Assembly (NCBI RefSeq): GCF_010093815.1
Contig: NW_022985549.1
Coordinates: 2,748,804-2,812,803, forward strand
Direction: 5' to 3'
Length of the DNA: 64,000 nucleotides
Source of the DNA: Pseudovirgaria hyperparasitica
Lineage: Eukaryota > Ascomycota > Dothideomycetes > Acrospermales > Acrospermaceae
Shown: in pieces, positions 35,815 through 47,363 of the stretch
How positions within the stretch are numbered: position 1 is the stretch's first letter
How the letters are laid out: each line of letters begins with the position of its first letter
Position numbers and translations under genes: made by a program
The notes under the pieces: model-generated
The model's database searches: none
What the model was told of the DNA's origin: nothing
What the model saw: only the letters and a program-made list of their open reading frames with translations

Positions 35815-35994
35815 TCAAGCACTCCCTGCAGAGATCATTTCATAGTTGACTGGCATGATGCCAAGGGCAGACAGGTCGACGACCTCGGATTGTATTGCGC
35901 GTATGCTTCTTATGCTCAAGCATTCCTTGCAGAGATCATATCTAAATTGACTGGCATAGTATCAAGGGCAGACAGGTCGATGACCGTAGATTGA
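35815..35994 (+). repeat. Diverged ~80-bp direct duplication
   Basis: The segments 35815-35895 and 35916-35994 align along their whole length at an offset of about 101 bp (both contain TGCAGAGATCAT, TTGACTGGCAT and AAGGGCAGACAGGTCGA). Most differences are C/T or G/A transitions, for example CACTCCCTGC against CATTCCTTGC. Function unknown. Confidence 0.85.
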
Positions 35995-37168
35995 CAAGGC
36001 CCGACTCGGTCTTGTTCTTTCTAGTCATCGGAATTTGGTAAAGATAGCAGACGTCCGGGTAACCCGTTGGGAAGAATCACAAGCGCGTTCTAGTGTCCAC
36101 AGTTCGCCGTATTGGCGCAAAGATAGCGGCTCACTTACCCTCGGAGGGCAAATGTAGTTCATCGCGCCATGGTACCGTTAACGGGGCCGCAGCACATGGC
36201 TATGAGGGGTTTGTCTGGGGATCTTCAGATCTTGATTTGTGAAACCATCACGATGGTAAATAGCGACTGGTTCTTCTACGACTCATCAACTTGCGGAGAT
36301 GGACGGTCGCATGCTCATGGACATACATAAATGCTCAGCAAATTCACTGCGTAATTAGACGTAGTACCGGCCCTGCACCGAAACAAGCGACGTACCGAGG
36401 CCACTGCGGTTGCCAGGAGATGCTTGCTTTTTCGTGTCAGATCCTGGTATCGCACGCGTTGGAATTTGAGATTATATGTCCGTCCGTGTCTACGTCCGTC
36501 CGCTTGTGAGCAGGTCTTCGTGGCCTCATGCGAACTCTTGTGATGTTCAACGTCAGCCGTGTTGTCCTTTTGATGCGCGAGTTTCTCATTCGCTAGAAGA
36601 AGTCTCAGTCGCAGTCAGTCTCTTGGCGTCGTTATGGCCGCTGCCATTTCTGACTTATGATCGGCCGTGTGAACTGTTGGAGAGGAATACCCGGACAATT
36701 GTTGAATACTGTTGTATTATGGGAGAGAGTGATTTCCAGGTTTGGACCCAAGGTCTCTAGATTTACGGACACCTAGACTCAGACCATCAAATCATACAGG
36801 CACCCCACCACTTTTTAGACCACGTCACTTCTAGTAGAACCCTATGACGCATGGTAGCAATCAATATTTATCTGCGCGCGCATGCAGACAGGTATCAACG
36901 ATCTAAATACCCTCAGGATCAATCCTACTACAAGGCCCACACGAGGTATTATCGACAAACTTGCTATGAATAGTTCGATACCCAGACCTGACAAGGGTCT
37001 CCCTAGTCGCAAACAACTCTTCCGCATGAATGCGAAATCCAACACAGTAAGAGCCAGGAGAGGAAATCGGTCATGCAAGTCCTACCCCTCGTTGTCTGTA
37101 TATGTCCAATTCGAGAGTAGGGTCCAGCAGTCCAGAACGTGGCATGTCTGATTGCTACACCCTGTCGC

Positions 37169-37460
37169 TCAATCTAGACGAACGTCAGCTTCGTAATCGC
37201 CCGTGTGGATGACGATTTCCTCAGCTTTGCAGGCCATCATCGCTCTAAATGTGACAGGGCACATATGAAGATCCAGGCTGACGTTGCATCGCCACTCCCC
37301 GCAGGTTTCTGTGCCACAGTAAGCTGAGCAGTTCTCACTGACTGAGACCTCATCAATGAGCTTGCCGTATTGTCGGCAGTAAGCCAACGGGCTCCAACAT
37401 CGGCTCGGCTCGAAGCCAAACCCGTGGTGAGGAGGAGGAGTTCATGCCAACATGTTGGAG
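37169..37460 (-). other. Cysteine-rich open frame, unknown
   Basis: A minus-strand frame open from about 37460 to a stop at 37169 encodes eight cysteines in about 90 residues (for example ENCSAYCGTETCGEWRC). No ATG or signal peptide is visible at its 5' end, so it is either an exon whose first exon I cannot find or a relic. The family is not recognised. Confidence is low and rests on cysteine spacing and composition. Confidence 0.2.
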
Positions 37461-38882
37461 AATATAGTCATGTCCCAGACCATGTCTTAATCAACAACTG
37501 ATCCAACGGACGGACCGTTACGGACGGTATCACCCCCAACACCGTTCAGTACATCCTCAAGACATTTGATAACATCTCAGCCTCTTACAAGACCTTCTCC
37601 AACGGCATGACAAACCCTACCCCATTCAGCAACTGTACTTTCTCGACCCACATGTTCGCCACCACCCCGGCGATCGCGATTCCATCACGATCACTGCCAA
37701 GCAACACAGTATCCCCCAAAGTGCGATACGAATCACGTCCAAGCCATATGTCACACTGCATATGCCAAACCTGCAGACTCGCACTGCTGTTGGATTCCCA
37801 TAGACGATCCAGGCAGGACACCATGCACTCCACCCGTACGCCGCCCCCAAAACCCACCGACGATCGCTCTTCGTTACGGCTGTGGGCGAGGTCCTCATTC
37901 GACATCTCACGACGTGCCGGATGCAGTCCATCCACCGCACGAGCTGTCGACCACGTTGTTCCGTCGAGCCGATGGCGCAAACTACGTCCTCCCGCTCAAA
38001 TATGGATCCATTATGACACGCGCCGGTCAGCACTCTTTATCAAATCCCGCGTGGGGCATTGAGTGGGTGTCACAACGAGCATCTATAGAGACTTATCGAG
38101 CCGGGTACAGAGTATGTCCGGACGTCATGGCTAGTTCCAAGATTGCTTCCTCGGCCGCGGACTAGAGCACATGTCTAGTCGCAAGAGAGAAAGAAAAAAA
38201 GCAACTCGCACATGCAACCTCGTTTGGCTTGCAGGGCACATTTCGTGTTTCCCATACCCCCATGCTTGCTTGCGCTGCTGGTTGGGTGGCGTTCCGAGAC
38301 GGCCGTTTTCGTGGAGCGTTGTCAGGTGTCCCGTTCGAAGTGGCGCGAGGATGCGGTGTGCGGTAGCTATGGGTTGGTATGAACACACGCTGAAGTAAGA
38401 AAAGGCACTCTGATGAGAGACTTGTGTGACGGTTTCATTTATACAAATATAACTTTCCGGCTTGCATGGGATGATTGCATTTGTATTGTACACGTCTCGT
38501 CTCGTCTCTTGTACATATGACTCATCGTACGTCTTGCATGGCTGATATCATGAATAATCCAAGCCAGTGTAGACTGCGTTAGATGTCTCTGTGTAAGACA
38601 TAGATACCGAGCATTAAACGCTCGGTTCTAAACCACATTCTATGCCGTGGTCTAGCCCTGTCGTGTTGTGTCTCAAGCCGAGACCGCTGCGCCGCAACAT
38701 GAGCCAGCTGAAGAGTTGGCGCAGGCCGATTTGGGGCTTGACAACACTGAACCAGACATTTCTATTAGTTCGAGTTGAGATCCGAGGTTTGTGATAAATG
38801 AGTGAAGAGTATTGAGCACCTGGGTCTAGAGGCGATACTTAACTATAGCCACCAAAGGCGCCGGAACGTCGAAATGCATTCG

Positions 38883-40073
38883 CTAAGATTGTGTATTAGT
38901 CTTCATACTTGAATGTGGTGACACCAGGTCCTTACAGTATCCGATCGTCGCCTGGCAGTCAGACTCCATGCGCTTAGCCTCAGCTTCGTACATCCTGTTA
39001 ACGAGTCGATCAGTATACCACTAGACAGAAGCCCTTGCAAAAGGGAAAACAAACCATTCACTCATTTTACTTCCTCTGTTGTTTGAAGAAGGATGAGTGC
39101 TCATGAACTCGGGCGGGGTACCACCCCCGATCCTTTTCTCGTATTCAGCCATGCGTGACCATAGCCTCACAGCTTCTTCAGGATTATAACAGGCTCGAGC
39201 CATCATTACTGGGGCACGGTTAGCAGACTAGACAGAAAATAACCTGGTCGTAGCATACATAGTCCAATGTAGTCAGCTTCGGACTCCTGGGCACGACCAT
39301 TCGGTAAGGAAAGGATCAGGTTGAGAATCTGGTTCGTAATAGACCACGTGCCAGGTATGGCCAGCTCAACAAAAAGAGTTGGGATATACAGAATCGCAGC
39401 CCGGCTAGCCTTCTCAGCAGTATGATGCGCAAAGTTATGGGCTATTTCGTGACCGAGCACTGCAGCAATGCCATCCTCGTTCTTGCATATGGGCAGAATG
39501 CCAGTGAATACAAACACGTTGTTGTCTGGTGTGACAAATGCGTTGACATCGTTGCTATCAATCACATACACCTTCCACGACTCTTTATTGTCGATACCGG
39601 AGACCGGCATCAGTCGCTGGAGAACGCGCTGCACCGCTTGCACCCGTCTATCGTGTGGAGGTAGGATACGATCGCGGTACTGATTGAGAACCATCTCCCC
39701 AACTCCACCGGCTATCGATTTCTCGCGCTCAGGACCGATAATATTGAAGCGTCGTCTGCCAGAGACCTGTCGTCGTATATCAGCTACTGTCCGGATGCTT
39801 TGGACCACTGCTGGAGGCTCTTACCGGCACATCTTCCAAGTTGTAGACATAAAAGCCTCCTCCAGCAAGTCCGATGCCACCGACTTCATAGTAGAATGTA
39901 GGTCTCGCCGCCCATCTTTGGAATATGTTCTTGCTCTGCTGGAAACGCTGGTACCGATAGTTGTTCCGGAAGCTTGGCAAGAGACGTCTGCGTTGTGAGT
40001 GGAAAGCTCGTGTACGCGTATAGATAGTGGCTTGCGAGAATGAGAATCCCATGCGAGACATTCGTGCCCACAT
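38883..40073 (-). CDS. OMA1: OMA1-type mitochondrial M48 metalloprotease
   Basis: Model: complement of 39825..40073, 39259..39766, 39055..39208 and 38883..38994 (340 aa; introns 58, 50 and 60 nt). Residues 1-50 are Arg/Ser/Gln-rich without acidic residues, a mitochondrial presequence; a short hydrophobic stretch ([19 protein letters not shown]) follows, then [13 protein letters not shown], the conserved entry to the protease domain. The zinc motif HEIAH is at residues 189-193 in [15 protein letters not shown], and the third ligand lies in ESEAD near residue 246. The C-terminus contains STHPSSNNR and SDCQATIGY, as in Oma1. Oma1 is an inner-membrane peptidase that cleaves damaged proteins and, under stress, the fusion protein OPA1/Mgm1. 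Length equals yeast Oma1 (about 345). Donor GTATGC at 39258 was preferred to a later GT because it restores [14 protein letters not shown]. Confidence 0.93.
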
Positions 40074-41355
40074 GTTGTAGAACTTGATTATAAGGTTGAT
40101 GCTAGACTCGCATCATCAGAGCCGACGGAAGTTCTTGGGTCACCGAGCTCCGACGCGCTAGTACATTTACCTATAACACCACGACGTGTTTAATGGGTTT
40201 AATTAGGTATTTTAGTAGCTATGACTAAATACCACTCGGAAACACCCGTCAAGCCAATAAGCCGCGCTTGGCCTCTATCTATAACTACTAAATACCCTCT
40301 CAAAACACGCTCAAAGCCTTCACGCACTCATGCGAGCACTTATATATGGATACCGATAGATAGCGTCCCAAGGGCATCTTATACACGTTGCTCAAGGAGA
40401 ATAATTTTCATACGAGAGCATTGGAGGTGACGATTCTGATTGAAAAGTGACGACTTTCAATCCATCTTAGTAATGCTGAACGTGCGCGGTATCCCGAGCA
40501 CGATCCCTGGCGCCGGGCCGCATATCTAGAATCTTAGCGCGCTGAAGTTCAAGTATGCACGCCAAAGTATCAGGTACTAACGGCGGTACACTGCTGTTCG
40601 TAGATAGTGTAGCCACAATGATGACCCTGCTGACTGAGGCTTCTGCGCAGGATACTTCCCCTAGACCTAGATGAGTCTGCCAGACGGCCCGGTGATTTGT
40701 CGCAAGGATTCAGGGACCGCTGGCCCTGGTCTGGGCCTGATCTAACACGTTTATGACATTGATGAGCGGTGACCCAATTCTGAGAACATTATGGAGTGGC
40801 AGCGCTTGACTTGGAAGGTAGAAGCTCTTCTATCCTTGAGAAATGCGAGGGATCTCCTTGCTAGAGCAATGATAGCACTTTCTGTGCAGCCGACAGAGTC
40901 ACAAAAGCAATGTTGTTATAGCCTCGACCCAGATGGAAATGAGGGATTACTTTCTCCGTTTGGCAAGACACCAGTAAACCAAGTCGTGGAAGGATCTGTA
41001 CTGAAACTCCTATCACCAGAGAACAAACACCACGCTGTTGATAGTACTGGGGCCATCGGTCTAGACTCCGACGCCCCAAAGTTGAACAGTTAGTCCCCCA
41101 CTAGCGGTGTCATGGCAGCCAACAGCTGAAGGTTCCTCGATTTTGTCCGTATACTAACTACCATCTTGTCGGCGCCAGCGTAGAGACCGGCTCCGCTTTT
41201 TGTATATTGAGGCTTGTCACTTAGGCACCAACGATATATCCGGAAACGTCAAAAACCGAAAGTCCAACATCCTTCAGCACCAACCATTATAACACATAGT
41301 CCTATTAGACGATGCGAGTCCGCAACATAAATACCTCCGAACACTCATTGCAGTC
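40074..41355. other. Intergenic between divergent genes
   Basis: About 1.3 kb between the divergently transcribed OMA1 and the small conserved gene at 41356. It holds a diverged 43-bp repeat pair (listed separately) and a 100-codon plus-strand frame at 40791-41093 without family resemblance. No RNA gene seen. Confidence 0.5.
40217..40321 (+). repeat. Imperfect ~43-bp direct repeat pair
   Basis: Two modules, starting near 40217 and 40277, share the pattern CTAT-ACT-AAATACC-CTC-AAACAC-C-TCAA-GCC with several substitutions and a small gap. They may be remnants of a small mobile element near the OMA1 promoter, but no terminal inverted repeats or target duplication are evident. Confidence 0.4.
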
Positions 41356-41889
41356 ATGATCTTTAAACCTCACACCACCATCAGATTCCTGTGTCCAAAA
41401 CCAAAGCCTAGCATTCTATTTCGTCCCTCAACCACCACCCACACTAAGTCAGCTCAAGCGGCTTTCTATCGCCCTTACACCAGCAAACCAAAGTCCTCAG
41501 ATATGGGCAAATCAATTCTCGTCGTCGGCCTCTCTTTCGGCCCCCCAGCCAATGCCCCGGAAAACTCGCCCGTTCCCGGCCCCGACGCCAAATTGAAGGA
41601 GGCTGTGGCTGCCAGCATGAAAGCCGTTCGTGAAGCTGGATACGACATCACGGTAGTCCAAATCGACCCGTCCAACGCAACCGCCGACATCGACGGCGTG
41701 AAGGAGAAACTGAAAGCCGAGGAATTCGACATGTGCATGATTGGATTTGGACTGCGTAGTATCCCGGCCTACACGGGGATTTTCGAGGACCTCGTCAATG
41801 CGAGCAGGGAGATCAGACCCGGTCTACGGTTGGGCTTCAACACTGGGCCAACGGACATGGTGGAGAGTTTGAAACGAGGTGGACTCTAA
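41356..41889 (+). CDS. Small conserved-looking protein with mitochondrial-like leader
   Basis: Intronless, 177 aa. Residues 1-48 are rich in Pro, Thr, Lys and Arg and lack acidic residues (MIFKPHTTIRFLCPKPKPS...), a possible mitochondrial targeting sequence. A second in-frame ATG (residue 50) begins MGKSILVVGLSFGPPANAP, a beta-strand plus loop start, giving a 128-residue core with alternating strands and helices (YDITVVQIDPSNATADIDGV; FDMCMIGFGLRSIPA; LRLGFNTGP). This reads as a compact alpha/beta, Rossmann-like domain. I cannot name the family. Use of the two starts could give mitochondrial and cytosolic forms; this is inference. It is divergent from OMA1, 1.3 kb away. Confidence 0.75.
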   Translation: MIFKPHTTIRFLCPKPKPSILFRPSTTTHTKSAQAAFYRPYTSKPKSSDMGKSILVVGLSFGPPANAPENSPVPGPDAKLKEAVAASMKAVREAGYDITVVQIDPSNATADIDGVKEKLKAEEFDMCMIGFGLRSIPAYTGIFEDLVNASREIRPGLRLGFNTGPTDMVESLKRGGL

Positions 41890-44800
41890 GCAAGGACCGT
41901 GTATTTAGCATCAAGCATGTATCCGTCTAGATGTGAGCTCAACTCAGTCACTCCTCAATACAACATCATTAACTAGCTATGTACCCATTATGGTGTTCTT
42001 CTGTGGGGCTATGTCGTGAGCAGATTCACTTGTCCATGCAAATATAGCCCTGTCTCAAAATAGAAAGGCTCTATAAACGCTAGATGCTAGGTTCCGCGTC
42101 CCTCTCATACGATACACTACAGGGGTGGCCGGATGCGCCGTACAGAATCATGTAGCGTATCAGGAATGTGCACTAGACCAACCCTTATGGATATGCCGGC
42201 TGCACGAAAGACTAGAAGATCTTCCGCGTTGGATCGATTTGGTAAGATTGCTGCTCCTTGAAGTAGCCATAGGACTATATTATAATGGCAGGGACCTTTA
42301 GGCAAGCGACATCATGGACCTCAAGATCTCGACTGGCGCCCCTGGCCACGGAGTACTGAGCTAGAAGGAAGTATAGGGACCATGAGTACGTTCAGTGCTT
42401 CGAGAAGTCTACGTTTGCAAAGTCCAGCCTGAACCAGTGCTACTCAACCTCTGACGCGTGAAGGGCTAGAAGTGCTCCTGGACAGATATATGAGCAATCC
42501 TACTCCTTACTAGACACGACTCAGATACTAAACATACCTTCCAAAGAGTGAAATAGAAAGAGTCTCCGACATCCCTTCTGGTGTTTTACAGGATGACCAA
42601 GGGCGTACATTGAGCCCATGAGGCTTAGCACTAGTCAGATATACATAAGACTTCAAGTCAGCGCCAAGTACTCATTACAATGAAACTGTGGCCTACAGAC
42701 AAGAACGTGTATAGCAGGCCTCCATCTCATATCTAATTTTATTAACGCTCCATATCTGTCATGTTCCTTGACATCTCTCCTTCCCCCCACCAAAACATCC
42801 CCTCTCGATCAGAGAAGGTATCTGATACAGATGACACACGCCGATTAGAATTTGCAGTAGCAGGATCAGCAGTATCAAAGATAACTTGGGTGCTTCTGAA
42901 ACATGATCAGAGCACCTTGTAGGATAATGACTAAGAGGAGACTAAGGAGTCGAGATCACAACTGCGGTGAATGAGAGATTGGGATGGGTGGCTTATAAGA
43001 CGAATTATGTCCTAGGCTAGGAAGACCTGTTATAGATATCCCATCATTCAAGCTGAAGGACTCGACACAAAGAGTTGCTTATATCGATTTTAGTCGAGGA
43101 GATCAACGATCGGAAGTCCTGTATGTATACAGCGTACAAGTACATTCAGGCATTTCATAGGTTTCAATCTAGATATGTCATATGATCTACTTTGTCCGAG
43201 TATCAATAAATCGGCGTACCATCCCTCACGCGTTTCGCAAGAACGTCCAATACCCACCCATCTTCCTGAGATCCAATGCATCCTATCCATATCATCTCTT
43301 GTCCCTCGCTCTACCATCGTCCCTAAGCAGCGTCATACTCATCTGAATCTTTACAAGACGCCCATACATGGCACGATATCTATCAGCCCAATGACTCCCC
43401 TTCGTCGTCATCACACCTCCCATCCCTACGCCTATCTCGACTCCTTCCACACTCAATCCCATCCCACCGAAGCACACAAAAGCACCAACCAAAACCCAGA
43501 CCAATATCCGCGTTCGTACGAAAAGCACATATCCATTCCCTTTCCCCTCATATATACAACCTGTAGAAAATCAGCTGATTGGAAAAAGAATCCCGTATAA
43601 CACACTCCAGCCCCTCTAGCGCAATTCCCATAAACTACAGAATATAAGCGCATAATCCAGCAGACTAACGTACAGATTCGGTACGTCCTACTTAGGCACG
43701 GGTGCTAGGGTACTAGGCAAGACGTGCATATATAGTGTTCAGCTCTCTTATACACCACCATGGAACCTAGTTACCGTGCCGGCTGTACGACTCGATGTTA
43801 GACTATCTGAACACCGAGCACAACAGCTCCATAGAATGCGTACATGGTTTAATACGCTGCATATAGACGCCTCACCCTAGCATACACAAATACCACCCCT
43901 ATCCTCCCAGCGCCGAGACACCGCTCTCCCTTGACCCACAAAACTCCATCTAAGCCTCATGACATCTAACCCTTCCATCTAGATAACCATCCACACCACG
44001 AGGGATACAAAACCCGAAATACATTGCCAGAGAACAACGAAGCACATGGTATATCATATAGTATGCTACATAGTCTAGACGAATCGAAAAGATCATCACC
44101 ACGAGCCAACAGCCAACCATCCAAGGACACTCTAAAGACCTCCGCACACCCGAGTCTCACAACCGCACGAGTAAGGCCTGGAACCCATAGACGAACAAAC
44201 AAGGAGCGAGTAGCACAGACACCGGCTAGTCAGTCACGTAATGGATCAGTACGTAGCACGTACCTACTTCGACGTCTCACACAACACAAGCAAACGGGAG
44301 AAAGGACCTCATTATCTGCGTAGACAACCATACTCCATTCCATCCCATCCCATCCCATACCTAATATAACCCGTCGCACAAACATCCCTACTTCCTGCTT
44401 CCCCTCCCTCCCTACATCCATCCATCTTCTCTCCTCCTGTTACACCCCCTTGCCAGCCAAGCCCTAGCCACCGCCTTGCCACCGCCCGTCAACTCACAAC
44501 ACACAGACAGACGCGACGGCGCGATGACGACGACGATGGGATGCCTGGGATGCTCAAGCCAGGCGCGAGGTGCAAGACATTATCCGCGCGGTTAGAATAC
44601 AGACGCAGACGCGGGATCGGAATAGAAACGGCCGAGGTGTGAGAAAAGAGTAGATTTTTCTTGGCGAGGAGGGGGAATGTCATTGCGAGGAGATGCATGA
44701 GGTGTGGCACGTTAGTCAAGGAAGGCAAAGAGGGAGATATGGTGTGAGGTGGTCATGGGAAAAAGAGGGTATGGTATGAGCGGATAGGATAGCGCGTGGT

Positions 44801-45974
44801 CGAGTTCGTGGAGCTTAGGTGCTTCCCACCCTCAAGTGAGACTGTGAAGTTGAGGGGAGGATCTTCGCATAGTCTGTCATATAGCTATCCAACAGGTATC
44901 ATCAAGCAAGGTTGGTCGTCTGACCGAGGAGATACGATAGCAGCCGACTATATGAGCGAAGTTATTTTATGGATACCCCAACTAGCTGTTTGCGGACAGT
45001 GCAAGCAAAGAGGAAGGTGGGAATGTTTGGTTCGGCTGTGAGCACTGGTAGGAGGGAGTCGTTGATTACATATTCATTCAAAATGCCGGTTTAGGATGAA
45101 AATGAGTCCAATACATGTAGAATCAAATCGGATACCGTCTCTGTCTAGTATTCATTGGATGTACGTATATTTCATCCGCTTTGTGCCGCGCTATCGGCTC
45201 CTTCCTTTCATTGCCGTACACCCTTTTCAGACTAGTGATGGAGAATGGACGTCCCACAATTGAATGGTTCGTGCTTGTCTGCCGTAGGCAAATTTAGCGG
45301 CGGTTGGGCCGGCTCGCCACGAGGGGTTCTCATGTCGATGTGCTAGGTAGGTAGGTAGGTACTCAGTGGGAACCTGACAAATCTCCGTATTTCAGCCTCA
45401 GACGTACATACGCAACTCTTCACTCTATCTAGCAACAACAACGGCCCAGCAAGCTTTCACATGTTCAATGTAGCAAAACGCAATCTCCCTCGGGGCTGAA
45501 AGAGATCTCCACTTTTGCCTTCTTCAAGTGTGGCTTATGCATATTGTAGCCAATCCCCCGACGGGTCTGTCATTGGTCGCCCTGTCCGGCGATATCTCCG
45601 GGTGGCGGTGGAATCTGCGTTCCAGCGATCTGGTTGAGATCCGGGCGTTTGCGCCCTATACCGGAGGCTTGTCTCGGCCTTTTTCGCCCTATGAGGCTGG
45701 CCCATATTGAATGAGGTCCGGCTGCTCGGCGGCGTCGATGCTGCCGTAGCCGGGGATGGCTGCTCGAATCATGGATTGGGCTGAAGTATGGACTTGCACG
45801 ACCCATTAGCTCACCGTTCGACCTCCCACAGACACCACACCAAGGGTCGGTCGCGAACTGTGCTGCTCGTTGCGTTGGCCAGTACCAGTAGCAGACTTCT
45901 AGCCAGACAGTCACCGCATCCTGATCACTGGTGGCAAGATGTAAGTGGTACCATGGTACGACTGTGTCTTGATT
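41890..45974. other. Gene-poor 4-kb region
   Basis: No defensible coding frame; the longest frames (43175-43600 plus, 44024-44323 plus, 45570-45914 minus) have random composition. Short ATCCC tandem copies near 44337-44357 and GTAGGTAGGTAGG near 45347-45360 are seen. Confidence 0.5.
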
Positions 45975-47363
45975 TTATCTGAGGCTCTCGGGTAGGGAGA
46001 GCAAAGCCAGCTCTCGCATATGGGCTCCCAAGTGAGGTTCCAGACGCTCCAAGTTGCCAGCCCTGAAGCCGCAGAGCCGACAGTCTGGCGACATTCTCAA
46101 CTTTCTATCATCAATCTTGCATTGAGCAGTGATCTGCTCGATCTGGTCCCACTCCTCTGGATGCTGCTGTAGGACGTGGACTTGGAATTCAGTTTCTGAG
46201 GAGAAGCTGAAGGGCTCGTCGCTTTCGTCTGTGCAGCCGTTGAACTTTAAAGCTGGTTCTCTGATGGATTGGCACTCCCAGGACTGGCGCCTGCAGGTCT
46301 TTTCGTGCTCGAACCATTCTGCTTGACTGCCATACATCCGTAGCGGTGTAATACAGTCTACGTATGTACACAGATATGGTTTGAGGTCGTGGTCGATGTG
46401 GTGGATGTAGTCCCTGAGAGAAGATAGTTAACAGACTGTCCGTAGTGGAGACCAGAGCGACGGCTCCAATCATACCTTTGGGTTTCGGTCGTGACCTTGC
46501 GGAAACAAGTAGCGCAGTCAAAGGGCTCCTCTAGGAGGATCTCGAGCCCATAAGGTTTGAGTGGGATTTCTGGCTCATGGAGGGTCATGGGAGGGCTGGA
46601 TCTGCTGCCTTCGCCGTACTCCCTCTTGACCTTTGGCACACTCAGGCTGGGAGCCAGGATGCGCTCTTTGAGCCGTCTGCGGCGTCGCGAGATTCCATTG
46701 CTCAGGCGACAGACGAGGGGCGTGTCGGCGTTTGGGAAAATCTCTCTCGTTCGGGTGAAGTCGTGAGTCTCGAGGTAAAGGTCTTCGATGCGCCCGCGGT
46801 GGATGAAGTTGTTGAACACAGACTGTTTCCTCACGATAGCGAGAACGTCGTTCAGACACGAAACGTAGAAACAGATGTGTTGTGCGTGGATATAGATGGA
46901 CCTCTGCGTGAGATATTGGTCTTCGTTGCAGCGGTCGATGAGCATATGCAGCTTCTCGACTGCGTGGCATACGTCCGTGTACGTGGTTGAACCTATGGGT
47001 TCGGTCAGTTGGAAGGCAGAATGGACGACGTCTTGAGGAGTAATAACCCTCGGCAAGAGCATGTAGTACATGCTCGTTCTCTGCTTGGTTCTGCAGCCAG
47101 ACGACAGCCTCCTGAAAACGTTGGTTGATGCTGAACGCGTTGAAATCGGCAACGTCCAACGACGACAGGAAGGCCGCATAAGCGGTCTGTTGCTCGATCA
47201 AGTTAGATAAAACATGCTCGTATCCTGCCTGGGGATCAACACCCGAAGGCGCAGACATTGCGGATTCGGACGCATGCAGACGTGTTGCGTCGCGCATGTC
47301 CTCGTCGTCGTCAGAGTCCATTTTCATGTGCAGGTCATCTCCATACAGAGTTGGTCGCGACAT
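45975..47363 (-). CDS. Fungal C2H2-type zinc-finger protein
   Basis: Model: complement of 47048..47363, 46476..46992 and 45975..46413 (423 aa; introns 55 nt with a CTGAC branch site, and 62 nt GTATGA...CTCAG). All junctions keep phase. The N-terminal part holds an acidic stretch (MDSDDDEDM), the middle an ISRRRRRLKERI segment typical of this family after a LVCRLSNG motif, and the C-terminus a set of divergent C2H2 units: DLKPYLCTYVDC with EWFEHEKTC, then HVLQQHPEEW, then CRLCGFRAGNLERLEPHLGAHMRELALLSLP. This arrangement is common in large fungal families of unknown role, sometimes next to NACHT or ankyrin proteins. DNA or protein binding is possible but unproven. The start at 47363 follows an AG acceptor-like sequence, and coding-like sequence continues upstream (47450-47640), so the true N-terminus may be longer. 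Confidence 0.75.

Larger units (their letters stand above)
31095..38882. other. Gene-poor 7.8-kb region, simple-repeat rich
   Basis: The 3' UTR of the RING gene is followed by about 7.5 kb in which I could not defend any protein gene. Simple repeats include CCTTG/CTTGC runs near 32320-32390, the TGCG array listed separately, ACAACAA and AAGCAAGCAAC runs near 33250-33430, and GGGTAGGATAGG near 33950-33980. A duplicated segment (35815-35994) and a coding-like but undefined stretch (37.2-38.2 kb) are listed separately. A 7-bp perfect stem (ACCGAGC/GCTCGGT) with a 7-base loop lies near 38607-38627. Confidence 0.5.

Noticed and set aside
39209-39243. 35-nt intron in OMA1 using a later GT donor
   Set aside because: Shorter than other introns here and yields a poorer protein; donor GTATGC at 39258 gives a 50-nt intron and the conserved YIGLLMMARACY.
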